A stretch of DNA of 64,000 nt from positions 1,488,001 to 1,552,000 of the forward strand of contig NZ_CP046171.1 of NCBI RefSeq assembly GCF_011801125.1, given 5' to 3'. Made by a program: the position numbers and the translations under genes. This document shows, piece after piece, positions 1 to 9,001 of this stretch (position 1 is its first letter; every line of letters starts with the position of its first letter). The DNA is from Nocardia brasiliensis. Lineage in GTDB: Bacteria; Actinomycetota; Actinomycetes; Mycobacteriales; Mycobacteriaceae. The notes below the pieces were generated by a model. That model worked only from the letters and a program-made list of their open reading frames with translations, was not told the origin of the DNA and did not search any database.

Positions 1-1
1 T

Positions 2-247
2 GTGGCCCAAACCCAGCAGGTGCTCGAACTGGTGCGCAGGTTGGCGGACCGAGGCCTGGCCGTGGTGCTCATCTCGCACAACATGAACGACGTTTTCGCG
101 GTGTCGGATCGGATCGCGGCGCTCTACCTGGGGCGGATGGCGGCGCAGGTGCGGACCTCCGACGTGACGCACGGCCAAGTCGTGGAACTCATTACGGCAG
201 GGCGCAGCGGCGATCTCGGCCTGGACGCGAACGGAGCCAACCGATGA
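2..247 (+). CDS. Sugar ABC transporter ATP-binding protein, C-terminal part only
   Basis: The window starts inside this gene, so only the last 81 residues or so are visible. The visible part has the H-loop region (LISHNMNDVF) and the tail typical of monosaccharide importer ATPases of the XylG/RbsA type, and it resembles the end of the complete ATPase at 27928-28665. It would energise sugar uptake at the inner face of the membrane. Its TGA overlaps the ATG of the permease by 4 bases (ATGA), so the two are translationally coupled. The GTG at position 2 is almost certainly an internal codon. The substrate cannot be told. Confidence 0.85.
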   Translation: MAQTQQVLELVRRLADRGLAVVLISHNMNDVFAVSDRIAALYLGRMAAQVRTSDVTHGQVVELITAGRSGDLGLDANGANR

Positions 248-1479
248 GCCTGTTGGAAAAGGAGAAGACCACCACCGCACCGGTTTCCGAGCTCGTGAAC
301 GAGTACGTCGGCCGGGTGCGCAGCGGTGACATGGGCGCGCTGCCCTCGGTGCTCGCGCTGATCATCCTGTCCTGTGTCTTCTGGGTCGCGCGCCCGGTCT
401 TCATGTCCGAGGCCAACTTCGCCAACCTGTTCACCCAGGGCGCTGCCATCGCGGTGATCGCGATGGGCCTGATCTTCGTGCTGCTCTTGGGCGAGATCGA
501 TCTGTCGGCCGGGTTCACCAGCGGTGTCTGCGCCGCGGTACTCGCGGTGCTGCTCACCGATCGTGGCTGGCCCTGGTATCTGGCGGTATTGGCCTCGCTG
601 CTGACCGGTGTGGTGATCGGCCTGACGATCGGCACGATCGTGGTGAAGATCGGCATCCCGTCGTTCGTGGTGACCCTCGCGGCCTTCCTCGCGCTGCAAG
701 GCGTCGCGCTGAAGATCATGGACAACGGCCGCAACATCTCCATCCACGACGACACCATCCTGGCGATCGCGAACAAGAACGTCCCGCCGTCGCTCGGCTG
801 GCTGTTGTACGTACTCCTGGTGGCCGGCTTCGCGCTGATCCAGTATCGAAAACTGCGGGCCCGCAACAAGCTCGGCCTCACCGGCGAAACCATGCCGGTG
901 ATCGTGGCCCGGATCGTCGCGGTGGCGGTGGTGCTCGGCATCGCGGTGCTCGTGCTCAACGGGGAGCGCAGCCGCAACCCGGAACTGCACTCGCTCAAGG
1001 GCATGCCGATCGTGGTGCCGCTGATCGCGATCCTGTTGCTGCTGTGGACCTTCGTGCTCAACCGCACCTCGTTCGGCAGGCACATCTACGCGGTGGGCGG
1101 TAACGCCGAGGCGGCCCGGCGCGCGGGCATCACGGTGGACCGGGTGAAGATCACCGCCTTCGTGCTGTGCTCGACCATGGCCGCCGTCGGCGGTCTGGTC
1201 GCGGCATCGCGAGCCAACTCGGTCGACCCCAACACCGGCGGCAGCAGCGTGCTGCTGCTCGCCGTCGGCGCGGCGGTCATCGGTGGTACCAGCCTGTTCG
1301 GCGGTCGCGGCCGGATGCTGGACGCGGTGCTCGGCGCCGCGGTGGTAGCGGTGATCGACAACGGCATGGGATTGATGGGCTACAGCGCGGGCACGAAATT
1401 CGTTGTGACAGGATTTGTGCTGCTCTTGGCGGCCGGTGTGGACGCGTTGTCGCGCAAACGCACCCGCATCGGCGGTTAA
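244..1479 (+). CDS. Monosaccharide ABC transporter permease (XylH/RbsC type)
   Basis: This 411-residue polytopic membrane protein is the channel subunit of a sugar importer. It has the family's LLGEIDLSAG segment after the second or third helix, the GGNAEAARRAGI cytoplasmic coupling loop near residue 285, and the late GGTSLFGGRGR motif. It overlaps the ATPase end by 4 bases and is followed 43 bases later by a ROK regulator. It closely parallels the permease at 28737-29951, including the long poorly conserved middle loop. The substrate-binding protein would lie to the left of the window. Xylose-like pentoses are a family-based guess. Confidence 0.92.
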   Translation: MSLLEKEKTTTAPVSELVNEYVGRVRSGDMGALPSVLALIILSCVFWVARPVFMSEANFANLFTQGAAIAVIAMGLIFVLLLGEIDLSAGFTSGVCAAVLAVLLTDRGWPWYLAVLASLLTGVVIGLTIGTIVVKIGIPSFVVTLAAFLALQGVALKIMDNGRNISIHDDTILAIANKNVPPSLGWLLYVLLVAGFALIQYRKLRARNKLGLTGETMPVIVARIVAVAVVLGIAVLVLNGERSRNPELHSLKGMPIVVPLIAILLLLWTFVLNRTSFGRHIYAVGGNAEAARRAGITVDRVKITAFVLCSTMAAVGGLVAASRANSVDPNTGGSSVLLLAVGAAVIGGTSLFGGRGRMLDAVLGAAVVAVIDNGMGLMGYSAGTKFVVTGFVLLLAAGVDALSRKRTRIGG

Positions 1480-1522
1480 CTGCCCGGGTACCGAAGACAC
1501 GAGACGCGGAGAGGCGGTGACC

Positions 1523-2731
1523 ATGCGACCGGCTTCTTCGCCGGACGAGATCCGCAGGCGCAATCTTGCCGTGCTGCTGCGGCATGTGCACCGGGACGGC
1601 CCGGTCTCGCGTGCCACGCTCGCCGAGCGAATGGGGTTGAACCGCAGCACCATTCTGGCCTTGACGGCCGACCTCGCCGCCGCCGGTCTGATCAGGGAGG
1701 AGCTGCCCGGCCAGACCGGCAAGGCGGGGCGGCCCTCGCTGGTGGTGCGTCCGGAATCGGACCGGGTGTATGTCGTCGCGCTCGACGTCGGCGCGGATCG
1801 GCTGGCCGCGGCGCTGGTCGGGCTGGGTGGATCGGTGCTTCACCAGGTCGAAACCGTCCGTCCGACGGGCACTTTCGATCCGGAGGACGTGATCGACACG
1901 CTGGCCTCGATGGCGCGCGGTTTGATCGCCGAGGCCGCGGTCGAGGCCAGATGCGTGGGTGTCGGTGTCGCCTTCTGCGGCATGGTGCGCGAGGAGGACG
2001 GTGTCGTCCGCTACGGCCCGAACATCGGGTGGGTCGACGTGCCCTTCGGTGCGCACCTGACTCGGCGACTCGATCTCGGCCTGCGGGTCGTGGTCGGCAA
2101 CAACGCCAATCTGGGCGCGCTCGCCGAATGCGAGCGCGGTGTCGGCGCGGGCCTGTCCGACCTGATCTATCTGCACGGTGACGTCGGCATCGGCGGCGGC
2201 ATCATCATGGGCGGCCAGCTGCTCGGCGGTGAGGGCGGCTATGCGGGCGAGGTCGGCCACATGGTGGTCAATCGGGACGGACGGCCCTGCGCCTGCGGCT
2301 CACGCGGCTGCCTGGAGGCCGAGGCGGGGGAGCTCGGTCTGATCGCCGCCGCCGGCCGCACCGATCCGCCGGGGCGCCCCGCTGTGGAGGCCATCGTGGA
2401 GGCCGCGGCTCGCGGGGACGCCGCGGCCAGGGACGCACTGCACCAGGTGGGGGACTGGCTCGGATACGGCGTCGCCAACCTGGTGAACATCTTCAATCCC
2501 TCGATGGTCGTCTTCGGTGGCGTGCTGCGCGAGATCTACCTCGCCTCGGCCGCCCAGGTGCGCAGCCGGGTCGCGGTCGAGAGCCTGCTCGCGGTCCGCG
2601 AGCGGGTGCGGCTGCGCACCTCGGCATTGGGCGGGGACGCCACCCTGATCGGCGCGGCCGAGCTGGCCTTCGCCGACGTGCTCACCGACCCCGTGCAGGC
2701 GCTGGCCAGGCTCTCCGCCGCGCGCGAGTGA
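1523..2731 (+). CDS. ROK family transcriptional regulator
   Basis: This 402-residue protein has an N-terminal winged helix (about residues 20-75, with SRATLAERMGLNRSTI as the recognition region) fused to a ROK sugar-kinase-like domain. The ROK zinc motif CACGSRGCLE is present near residue 255. Proteins of this design (XylR, NagC) repress sugar uptake genes and release DNA on sugar binding. I start at ATG 1523 because a GGAGAGG ribosome site sits just upstream; an in-frame GTG lies two codons before. It follows the permease on the same strand, so it probably controls this sugar operon. Confidence 0.9.
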   Translation: MRPASSPDEIRRRNLAVLLRHVHRDGPVSRATLAERMGLNRSTILALTADLAAAGLIREELPGQTGKAGRPSLVVRPESDRVYVVALDVGADRLAAALVGLGGSVLHQVETVRPTGTFDPEDVIDTLASMARGLIAEAAVEARCVGVGVAFCGMVREEDGVVRYGPNIGWVDVPFGAHLTRRLDLGLRVVVGNNANLGALAECERGVGAGLSDLIYLHGDVGIGGGIIMGGQLLGGEGGYAGEVGHMVVNRDGRPCACGSRGCLEAEAGELGLIAAAGRTDPPGRPAVEAIVEAAARGDAAARDALHQVGDWLGYGVANLVNIFNPSMVVFGGVLREIYLASAAQVRSRVAVESLLAVRERVRLRTSALGGDATLIGAAELAFADVLTDPVQALARLSAARE

Positions 2732-2890
2732 AATCGGGTGTGCGCCAAACCCCGTCGCCGCCGAGCTACCCCGGGGCCGCCGAACCCGACTATCATGCGC
2801 AGAGCACCGCTCGGGTGATCAGGCACACGACGCCCGGGTGGGAAGGCCGGTCCGTGCGGCGGGTTCGATCGTGAGCAAAAAGGGGTTTCG

Positions 2891-3700
2891 ATGGATAGGC
2901 CGGCGTGGGCACCCGAGGGCGTTGATATGCAGCAGGCGAGCCCGGCGCGAATGTACGACGCGTTGCTCGGGGGCTCGCACAATTTCGAGATCGATCGCAA
3001 AGCCGCCGAGATGGGCAAGACATTGGTGCCCGATTTGCCCAGATTGGCGCTGAGCAACCGGGCCTTCCTGCGGCGCGCGGTGCGTTTTCTGGCCGATTCC
3101 GGAATTCGCCAATTCCTCGATATCGGGTCGGGAATTCCGACAGCCGGAAATGTGCACGAGGTGGTGCAGTCGATCGACCCCGATATCCGCGTGCTCTACG
3201 CGGATATCGACCCGGTGGCGGTGGCGCACTCGCGGGCGATCCTGCGCGGCAACGCCGGGGCCGGCGCGATCGAGGCGGATCTGCGCAAGCCTGCCGAGTT
3301 GATCGACAAGGCTGCCGATACCGGGTTGATCGACTTCGACCAACCGGTCGGTCTGCTGTTGGTCGCGGTATTGCACCTGCTCGCCGACGTCGACGAGCCG
3401 ATCGCGAAGGTGGCGCAGCTGCGCGGTGCGGTCCAGCCGGGGAGCTACGTCGCGATCTCGCATCTGACCTCGGAGCTGCGGCCCGAGGACGCGAGCAAGC
3501 TCGGTGACAACGCCACGAACAAGGAACGAATCGGTATCCATTTTCGTGATCGGAACGGAATCGTCGCTATGTTCGAAGGATGGGAGCTGGTGGAGCCCGG
3601 CGTGGTGGAACTGCCGGTCTGGCGCCCGGAGTCGGACCGCGATCTGCACGAGACGCCGGGCCGTTCGCTCGGCCTGGCGGGTGTCGGCCGAAAGTCCTGA
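2891..3700 (+). CDS. SAM-dependent methyltransferase, DUF574/Methyltransf_19 family
   Basis: This 269-residue protein starts with the signature of the actinobacterial DUF574 family (PAWAPEGVDM, then ARMYDALLGGSHNF, residues 4-37) followed by a Rossmann SAM site with FLDIGSGIPT near residue 77. An AAAAAGGGG ribosome site precedes the ATG. The family has many paralogues in Nocardia, Mycobacterium and Streptomyces, and the substrate is unknown. It stands alone, with a 160-base gap upstream and 32 bases before the diguanylate cyclase, which could share its transcript. Confidence 0.88.
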   Translation: MDRPAWAPEGVDMQQASPARMYDALLGGSHNFEIDRKAAEMGKTLVPDLPRLALSNRAFLRRAVRFLADSGIRQFLDIGSGIPTAGNVHEVVQSIDPDIRVLYADIDPVAVAHSRAILRGNAGAGAIEADLRKPAELIDKAADTGLIDFDQPVGLLLVAVLHLLADVDEPIAKVAQLRGAVQPGSYVAISHLTSELRPEDASKLGDNATNKERIGIHFRDRNGIVAMFEGWELVEPGVVELPVWRPESDRDLHETPGRSLGLAGVGRKS

Positions 3701-3732
3701 ACCGCGAACACGGGCAGGCAGGGGGTCGCTGA

Positions 3733-5025
3733 GTGGGGTCGCAGGAGCTGGCGGTGCGGTGGGCCGACGCGCTCGACGGCGCGGTGGCTCCGACCGGCAC
3801 GCGATCCCAGATCGAAGCCATGCTCGCCGAGCTGGCCGAGGTGCTGACCGCGGTGGTGCTCGGCACCGCTGAGCCTGCCATCGCCAGAGACGCCGCCGCG
3901 GTGCTGATCGCGGCGAACTATCGCGACGCGGTGGCGGTCAGCCGCTCGGTGGTGGTGATCTGCCGGGATCTGGTGGACGACCTGTGCCCGGCACACAGCG
4001 GAGCGGACTACGAGCGGATCCGGGACCGGGCAGTGCTCGTCGCCGCGGAGTTCGCGGCCGGCTGCACCGCGGCCCTGCGCTCGGCCGCGCTCGCCGAACA
4101 GGAGGCGACGCTGGTCGCGACCTTGGCCGCGGCCCAGGAGGCGGAGGCCAAGCGCCAGCTCTCCGAGGCCAGGTTCGCCGCGGTGTTCGCGGGCGCGTCG
4201 GTCGGCATCGGCACCATCGACGTCATGGGCAACGTGCTCGACGCGAACGTGGCGATGGCCGACATGCTCGGCCTGCCGGTGGAGGTGATGCCGGGGCGCT
4301 CGGTCGCCGACCTGCTCGGCCCCGCGAACATCGGCTACGCCTTCGACGAGCTGCAACGGTTGCTCAGCGGCGCGGCGGACCGGTTCCGGTTGGAGACCGA
4401 TCACCTGCGTCCGGACGGCACTGTCACCACGATCGACCTGTCCATGTCGGCGGTGCGCGACAGCACCGGGCAGGTGCGGTTCCTGATCGGCGTCGCGGTC
4501 GACGTCACCGAACGCAAGCAGTTGGCCGATCGCCTGTGGCACGACGCCAACCACGACAGCCTCACCGGACTGCCGAACCGCACCTTGTTCTTCGACCGGC
4601 TCGCGAACGCCGATCCGCCCATCGGCGTGTGCTACCTGGACCTCGACGGCTTCAAGGAGATCAATGACGTCTGGGGACATACGGTGGGCGACAAGGTGTT
4701 ACGCCTCGTTGGGGAGCGACTACAGGGCGCCGTGGCCGCCTTCGACGGCTTGGTCGCCCGGCTCGGCGGTGACGAGTTCATCGTGCTGATCGAAAAGTGT
4801 TCGAGTGCCGAACAATTGGCCGCGGTCTCGGCCGCGCTCGCGCAATCGCTGGTGCAGCCGATGATGGTGCAGAATCATCTGGTGACCGTCGGCGCCAGCA
4901 TCGGCACCGTCTTTCTCGACGAAGTGCCCGCCGCCCCTGACGAACTCATGCACGCGGCCGATACGGCCATGTACCGCAACAAGGCCGCGCAAGGGGCGCG
5001 GCCACTGCGGTTCCGGGACCGCTGA
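3733..5025 (+). CDS. PAS-GGDEF diguanylate cyclase
   Basis: This 430-residue protein should make cyclic di-GMP from two GTP. Residues 1-145 are an Ala-rich helical region, residues about 150-262 a PAS domain, and residues 270-430 a GGDEF domain with an intact GGDEF at 345-349. The inhibitory RxxD site that normally lies just before GGDEF is absent (the segment reads AFDG), so product inhibition at that site is unlikely. There is no EAL domain and no membrane segment. The GTG start has an AGGGGG ribosome site 8 bases upstream. The ligand of the PAS domain is not visible from sequence. Confidence 0.92.
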   Translation: MGSQELAVRWADALDGAVAPTGTRSQIEAMLAELAEVLTAVVLGTAEPAIARDAAAVLIAANYRDAVAVSRSVVVICRDLVDDLCPAHSGADYERIRDRAVLVAAEFAAGCTAALRSAALAEQEATLVATLAAAQEAEAKRQLSEARFAAVFAGASVGIGTIDVMGNVLDANVAMADMLGLPVEVMPGRSVADLLGPANIGYAFDELQRLLSGAADRFRLETDHLRPDGTVTTIDLSMSAVRDSTGQVRFLIGVAVDVTERKQLADRLWHDANHDSLTGLPNRTLFFDRLANADPPIGVCYLDLDGFKEINDVWGHTVGDKVLRLVGERLQGAVAAFDGLVARLGGDEFIVLIEKCSSAEQLAAVSAALAQSLVQPMMVQNHLVTVGASIGTVFLDEVPAAPDELMHAADTAMYRNKAAQGARPLRFRDR

Positions 5026-5066
5026 GTACCGGCGCCTCGCCCGGGCACTAGCGCCGCGCCGAGGCA

Positions 5067-5393
5067 CTAGCCGGGCGGGGCCGGACCGGCCAACTCCGCG
5101 AGGCTGCGCGGCACCAAGAACGGCGGCGTGCTGCGGCCCGAGATCCGGTAGCGATCCCAGAAGTCGAGATCGCCGAAAACGGCGGGCACGCTGGCGAACT
5201 CGGTCTCGACGGTCCCCTGCGCACCCGTGCCCACCATCGCGGCGAGCTCCCGGTTCGGCCGAATCCGCCCGTACCAGCGATAGATTCCGTCGATGCCCTG
5301 GAAGTGCCCGCGCAGCATCAGCTCCACCGTGACGGCGCGGCCCGCGACGGTGACCGTCGCCGGGCCCACATAGTCGTAGTCGTCGTCGGCCAT
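5067..5393 (-). CDS. DUF4873 domain protein (first copy)
   Basis: This 108-residue protein is almost entirely a DUF4873 domain, with the typical GIDGIYRWYGRI and FWDRYRISGRSTPP stretches. In other actinomycetes the domain occurs alone or fused to the C terminus of flavin monooxygenases; its role is unknown. It is the last gene of the operon of two AurF-like proteins and a ferredoxin reductase, 7 bases after the reductase. A second copy (8650-8970) lies across the divergent promoter, sharing the DG(I/V)YRW(Y/V)GRI core, so the system appears to carry two versions of the same accessory domain. Confidence 0.85.
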   Translation of the reverse strand: MADDDYDYVGPATVTVAGRAVTVELMLRGHFQGIDGIYRWYGRIRPNRELAAMVGTGAQGTVETEFASVPAVFGDLDFWDRYRISGRSTPPFLVPRSLAELAGPAPPG

Positions 5394-5400
5394 GGCGCTT

Positions 5401-6495
5401 CTATTGGTCGAAGGCGATGTCGACGTGGTCGGTCAGCGGGACCGACTGGCAGGCCAGGGTGAGGCCGAGCGCGAGGTCCGCGTCGACCAGCGTGTCGTTG
5501 CGGAGCATGCGCACCTCACCCGAGCGCACCGTGCAGGCGCAGGCGCTGCACGCACCCTCCCGGCAGGAATACGGCGCGTCGTGCCCGCCGGCCAGCAGCA
5601 GGTCGAGCAATGGCGTGTGCCGAGGCCAGGCCAGCTCCAGTCGCCTGCCGTCCAGTTCCACGGTCGCGGTGGCCGGCCGCTCGGCATCGTCGTCGGCGAC
5701 CACGATGTCGGCGAAGGGATCGCCGGTCAGTGATCGGTAGATCTCGGTGTGCACATGCCGTTCGGTCATGCCCGCCGCGAGCATGGCCGCTCGCGCGGTC
5801 CGCATGAAAGCGGTCGGCCCGCATAGGAAGGCATCGAATCCGGTGTAGGGCCACAGCCGTTCGGTGAGCGCCTCGGCGGTGGGCAGGCCCATCCCCGACT
5901 CCAGCCAGTGGTCGACGATCAGCCGGTCCGGATACTCCGTCATCATCGCGGTCAGCTCGGCCCCGAAGATGACCGAGCACGCGTCGCGATTGGCGTAGAA
6001 CAGATAGGTCGTCCCGGTGCCCGCGAGCAACGCCGACTTGATGATCGACATGATCGGGGTGATCCCGCTGCCCGCGGCGATCATGAGCAGGTCGGCGTCG
6101 AGCGACTTCGGCGTGAAGACACCGGACGGGGGCAGCGTGGTCATGCGCATGCCGGGAACGGCGTTGTCGCACAGCCAGTTCGAGGCGTAGCCGCCCTCGG
6201 TCCGCTTGACGGTGACGATCAGATCGTCGTCGAGATGCGGTGAACTCGACAGCGAGTAGCAGCGCGCCACCGCCGCGGTGCGTTCGCTCGGAATCCGCAG
6301 TGTGAGAAATTGTCCTGGGCGGTAACGGAATCGAGGGACGAGTGGTTCGGGGACCTCGAAGACAAGCGAGACGGTGTCCGGCGTCTCGCGGATCACCTCG
6401 ACGATCGTCAGTTCGTGCACCCGGGTCCGCACGGTCGCGGTGCCAGGCCCCGGGTGCGTCAGTGGCGCCGAGACATCGGGTTCGGTCATCGTCAC
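5401..6495 (-). CDS. Ferredoxin-type oxidoreductase (FAD, NAD(P)H and plant-type 2Fe-2S domains)
   Basis: This 364-residue protein has an FAD domain with the RCYSLSSSP motif, a nucleotide-binding domain with AAGSGITPIMSI, and a C-terminal plant-type 2Fe-2S domain with CREGACSACAC and a later Cys in LACQS. This is the layout of KshB/PaaE/HmpE reductases that pass electrons from NAD(P)H to oxygenases. It overlaps the AurF-like oxygenase gene by 4 bases, so it is the obvious electron donor for that enzyme. That partnership is inferred from gene order. Confidence 0.92.
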   Translation of the reverse strand: MTMTEPDVSAPLTHPGPGTATVRTRVHELTIVEVIRETPDTVSLVFEVPEPLVPRFRYRPGQFLTLRIPSERTAAVARCYSLSSSPHLDDDLIVTVKRTEGGYASNWLCDNAVPGMRMTTLPPSGVFTPKSLDADLLMIAAGSGITPIMSIIKSALLAGTGTTYLFYANRDACSVIFGAELTAMMTEYPDRLIVDHWLESGMGLPTAEALTERLWPYTGFDAFLCGPTAFMRTARAAMLAAGMTERHVHTEIYRSLTGDPFADIVVADDDAERPATATVELDGRRLELAWPRHTPLLDLLLAGGHDAPYSCREGACSACACTVRSGEVRMLRNDTLVDADLALGLTLACQSVPLTDHVDIAFDQ

Positions 6496-7481
6496 GCCGT
6501 CCGCGACAGCTCGGCGAGCACGTCGTCGGGCAGTGCGCGGGCCAGGCGCAGGATGCGGGTGGTGACGGCACCGCGCACCATCCCGACCTCGTAGCCGAAG
6601 CGCAGCAACATCTCTCCGGCGAACTTCGCGTTCTCCTGATAGTTCGGGCTGAACAGCGCCACCGCGAGCCCGTGCAGCGGATGGATGCCGACCGAACGAT
6701 AGACCCGCGGCGTCACGATGGCGGGCTGGATGCCGAGCACCATCACGGCGAAGGCGAGGCGGTGGGCCGCGTTGACGAGTTTGCCGCGAGCGGCGATCTG
6801 CCGGACCAGTTCCTCCCTGGCGTAGGTGATGTGCCTGGCCTCCTCTAGCACGTGGATCTTGTTGAGCTGGCGCATATGCGGCTGGATCCGCGGATCGTCC
6901 ATGTTCTCCCGTTGCAGCCGATCGAGAGTCTCCTCGACCAGCAGCAGTCCCGCCAGGGTGGCCGGTCCCATCGGGACCAGACCCACCAGCCGCACCGCTT
7001 TGAGCAGTGGCTTGGGGATGAACGGCTGATACGCGCGCAGGCCCGACTTGTTGATCATCCGGCTGAACATCGTCGAATGCCGGGTCTCCTCACCGACTTC
7101 GGCCAGCGCGTAGCGACTGTGGTCGTCGCCCGGATTCTGAGACTCGATCACCTGTCGCAGCAGGAAGGTCGACAGCGCGGTCTCGGCGAGGATGCCGAAG
7201 CTCAACGCGCTGACCGCCTCGTGCATGCCGAGCGTCCTGCGCTGCTCCTCGGTCAGCCTGTCCCACAGGTATGTGCCGTAGAGGGTCTGGCGGTGGTCGA
7301 GCATCCAGCGCTTGTCCGGCGCGAGCGGCGCGTCCCAATCTATGTCCACCTCACCGTCATAGGCGCGGTCGGCGGCCGAACGGAGCAGCCGCTGGGCCGT
7401 CTTCTGCCGGTCGCCGACGTTCTTGGCGCGGGTGGTCGACATGCCCGCCGTGCTGACCGCATGGTTGGTGGGTGTGCTCAT
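6492..7481 (-). CDS. AurF-like diiron oxygenase (catalytically intact copy)
   Basis: This 329-residue protein belongs to the AurF family (PF11583), cytosolic nonheme diiron enzymes that oxidise amines or other substrates with O2. The ligand set is complete: E100, E132 and H135 (EETRH), E183 or E184, and H210-x3-E214-x2-H217 in the segment IHVLEEARH. The start at 7481 has a GAGGAGG ribosome site. It overlaps both the upstream paralogue and the downstream reductase by 4 bases. The substrate is unknown, and nothing nearby suggests a known natural-product pathway. Confidence 0.92.
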   Translation of the reverse strand: MSTPTNHAVSTAGMSTTRAKNVGDRQKTAQRLLRSAADRAYDGEVDIDWDAPLAPDKRWMLDHRQTLYGTYLWDRLTEEQRRTLGMHEAVSALSFGILAETALSTFLLRQVIESQNPGDDHSRYALAEVGEETRHSTMFSRMINKSGLRAYQPFIPKPLLKAVRLVGLVPMGPATLAGLLLVEETLDRLQRENMDDPRIQPHMRQLNKIHVLEEARHITYAREELVRQIAARGKLVNAAHRLAFAVMVLGIQPAIVTPRVYRSVGIHPLHGLAVALFSPNYQENAKFAGEMLLRFGYEVGMVRGAVTTRILRLARALPDDVLAELSRTA

Positions 7482-8470
7482 CGGTGCCTCCTCGGCGTGG
7501 AACCGGGCCATACGCGACCCAGCCGGAGAATGGTGGTGGTGACCGGACCGTCGAACAGGCCTGCCCGCATGCCCTGCCGCACAAAGGATTCGGTCAGCAG
7601 CCGGGCCGATTCCGGGTAGTGCCTGCTCAGGTAGGCGGCGGGCAGCGCGTGCCTGCGCGGCACCCCGGCGGCACGATAGGGTCGCGGTGCGATGAGTGCC
7701 GGGTAGAGCGCGACCGTCGCTGCCGCAGCCCACAGTCCTGCGACGGTGTTGGAAACCCTGCCGTGCTCGTCGATTTCGGTGCGCAGCTGGTCTTGGGCAT
7801 AGGCCAGGTTCCGGCGCGCGGCCACCTGATGGATCTTCATCAGCTGCCGCAGGTGCGGCTGGATCCGCGGGTCGTTCGCGATCGTGTCGGCCACGTCGTG
7901 CAGGGCCTGCTGGATCAGCAGTGTCACCGCAGCGGCCGCGGTGTTCTTCGGCGTGAGCAGAATGAGCCGCGATACTGTCTGGGCAAGTATGGGTCGTCGG
8001 TAGGGGGCGAGCCCGCTCTTGTGCACCATGCGGCCGAACATGGCCATGGTGCGACTGTCGGCGTGGATCGCGGCGAGCGCGGCGCGGGTCTGGTCGTTCG
8101 CCGGGCCGCAGGCCTCGATGATGTCGCGGAACAGCAGCATGGATCGGGCCGCCTCGGCGTAGACGGCGAGGGTGAGCAGGTTCGCCAGCTCGTACTTGGC
8201 CAGCGTGGCGCGCTGCTCGGTGCCCATCCGGTGCCACACCCAGGTATCGTGGATCGTGCTGAGTCGGTCTGGCATCCAATGCTTTTCGGGATCGAGCGGT
8301 GCCGACCAGTCGATGTCGAGGTCGCCGTCGTAGGTTTCCTCCGCCGCGTCGAGCAGCAACCGCCGCGCGCTGAGGTCGCGGTCGGTGACGCTGCGGCGGC
8401 GCCGCACCGGGCCGCCCGAGATCGTGTCCGGCCGGTGGAACTCGCTCGGATCGGGAATCGGGGTTGCCAT
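7478..8470 (-). CDS. AurF-like protein with most diiron ligands lost
   Basis: This 330-residue protein is a clear paralogue of its downstream neighbour along its whole length, sharing the DIDW and NDPRIQPHLRQL-type segments. Aligned by eye, five of the seven metal ligands are replaced: E132 to D138, H135 to T141, the VEE pair to QQ, E214 to A218 and H217 to N221. Only E106 and H214 remain. It therefore probably cannot hold a normal diiron centre and may be a structural or regulatory partner of the intact copy. It has a full frame, a ribosome site (AGGGAG) and a 4-base overlap with the next gene, so it is not a simple pseudogene. Confidence 0.88.
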   Translation of the reverse strand: MATPIPDPSEFHRPDTISGGPVRRRRSVTDRDLSARRLLLDAAEETYDGDLDIDWSAPLDPEKHWMPDRLSTIHDTWVWHRMGTEQRATLAKYELANLLTLAVYAEAARSMLLFRDIIEACGPANDQTRAALAAIHADSRTMAMFGRMVHKSGLAPYRRPILAQTVSRLILLTPKNTAAAAVTLLIQQALHDVADTIANDPRIQPHLRQLMKIHQVAARRNLAYAQDQLRTEIDEHGRVSNTVAGLWAAAATVALYPALIAPRPYRAAGVPRRHALPAAYLSRHYPESARLLTESFVRQGMRAGLFDGPVTTTILRLGRVWPGSTPRRHR

Positions 8471-8549
8471 CGGGATCGGCTCCCTTCGGGTCGCGCACGG
8501 GTGTCCTCGGCGTCGACCCGCAACGGCGCACGATCGTGACATGTATATC

Positions 8550-8566
8550 CGGTACCGCTGGTACCG
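8550..8566. promoter_or_regulatory. Inverted repeat in the divergent AurF/DUF4873 promoter region
   Basis: CGGTACC-GCT-GGTACCG is a perfect 7-bp inverted repeat in the 179-base space between the divergent starts at 8470 and 8650. A second palindrome, TGTCTGAGACA, lies at 8609-8619. Both look like operator half-site pairs for a dimeric regulator; no regulator gene is adjacent, so the protein that binds is unknown. Confidence 0.5.
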
Positions 8567-8649
8567 ATCTCCCTTGAGTCTGGAACTCGACCTGCGTATT
8601 GTCAAGATTGTCTGAGACACGGTTTCGTCAGTTTTCCAGGGAGGTCGCC

Positions 8650-8970
8650 ATGGCCGCAGGTGATACCGCCGCGGGCAGCCCGCACGACGGCGCCGACTAC
8701 TTCGGTGCGGCGACCCTGGTTGTGCGTGGCGTGGAAGTGCCGGTGCGCGTGGAGCTGCGGGGATATCCCGAGCCCACCGATGGCGTGTACCGGTGGGTCG
8801 GCCGGATCGCCGCCAACGACGCGCTCACCGAGGTGCTCGGCGACGAGCAACGCACGCCGTGCGTGGTGCGTACCGCGGCCGCGGCGCGTCCCGCGGTGGT
8901 GGGCGACCGGGATCTGTGGAATCGGTACCGGCTCATGGGCAAGAGCACGCCGCCCTATCCGTTGGCGTGA
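8650..8970 (+). CDS. DUF4873 domain protein (second copy)
   Basis: This 106-residue protein repeats the DUF4873 pattern of 5067-5393, with the core DGVYRWVGRI and LWNRYRLMGKSTPPYP at the C terminus. ATG 8650 is preferred over upstream in-frame codons because GGGAGG sits directly upstream and the homology begins after it. It is divergent from the AurF operon and followed 31 bases later by a NIPSNAP protein. It may be co-regulated with the oxygenase genes. Molecular function is unknown. Confidence 0.85.
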   Translation: MAAGDTAAGSPHDGADYFGAATLVVRGVEVPVRVELRGYPEPTDGVYRWVGRIAANDALTEVLGDEQRTPCVVRTAAAARPAVVGDRDLWNRYRLMGKSTPPYPLA

Positions 8971-9001
8971 AACTGTCGGCGTCCGGTGGCACAGTTGACC
9001 G

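Noticed and set aside
7482..8531. Upstream extension of the intact AurF gene to a long N terminus
   Set aside because: The extension is Arg/Pro-rich and overlaps the paralogue gene out of frame; the ribosome site is at ATG 7481.
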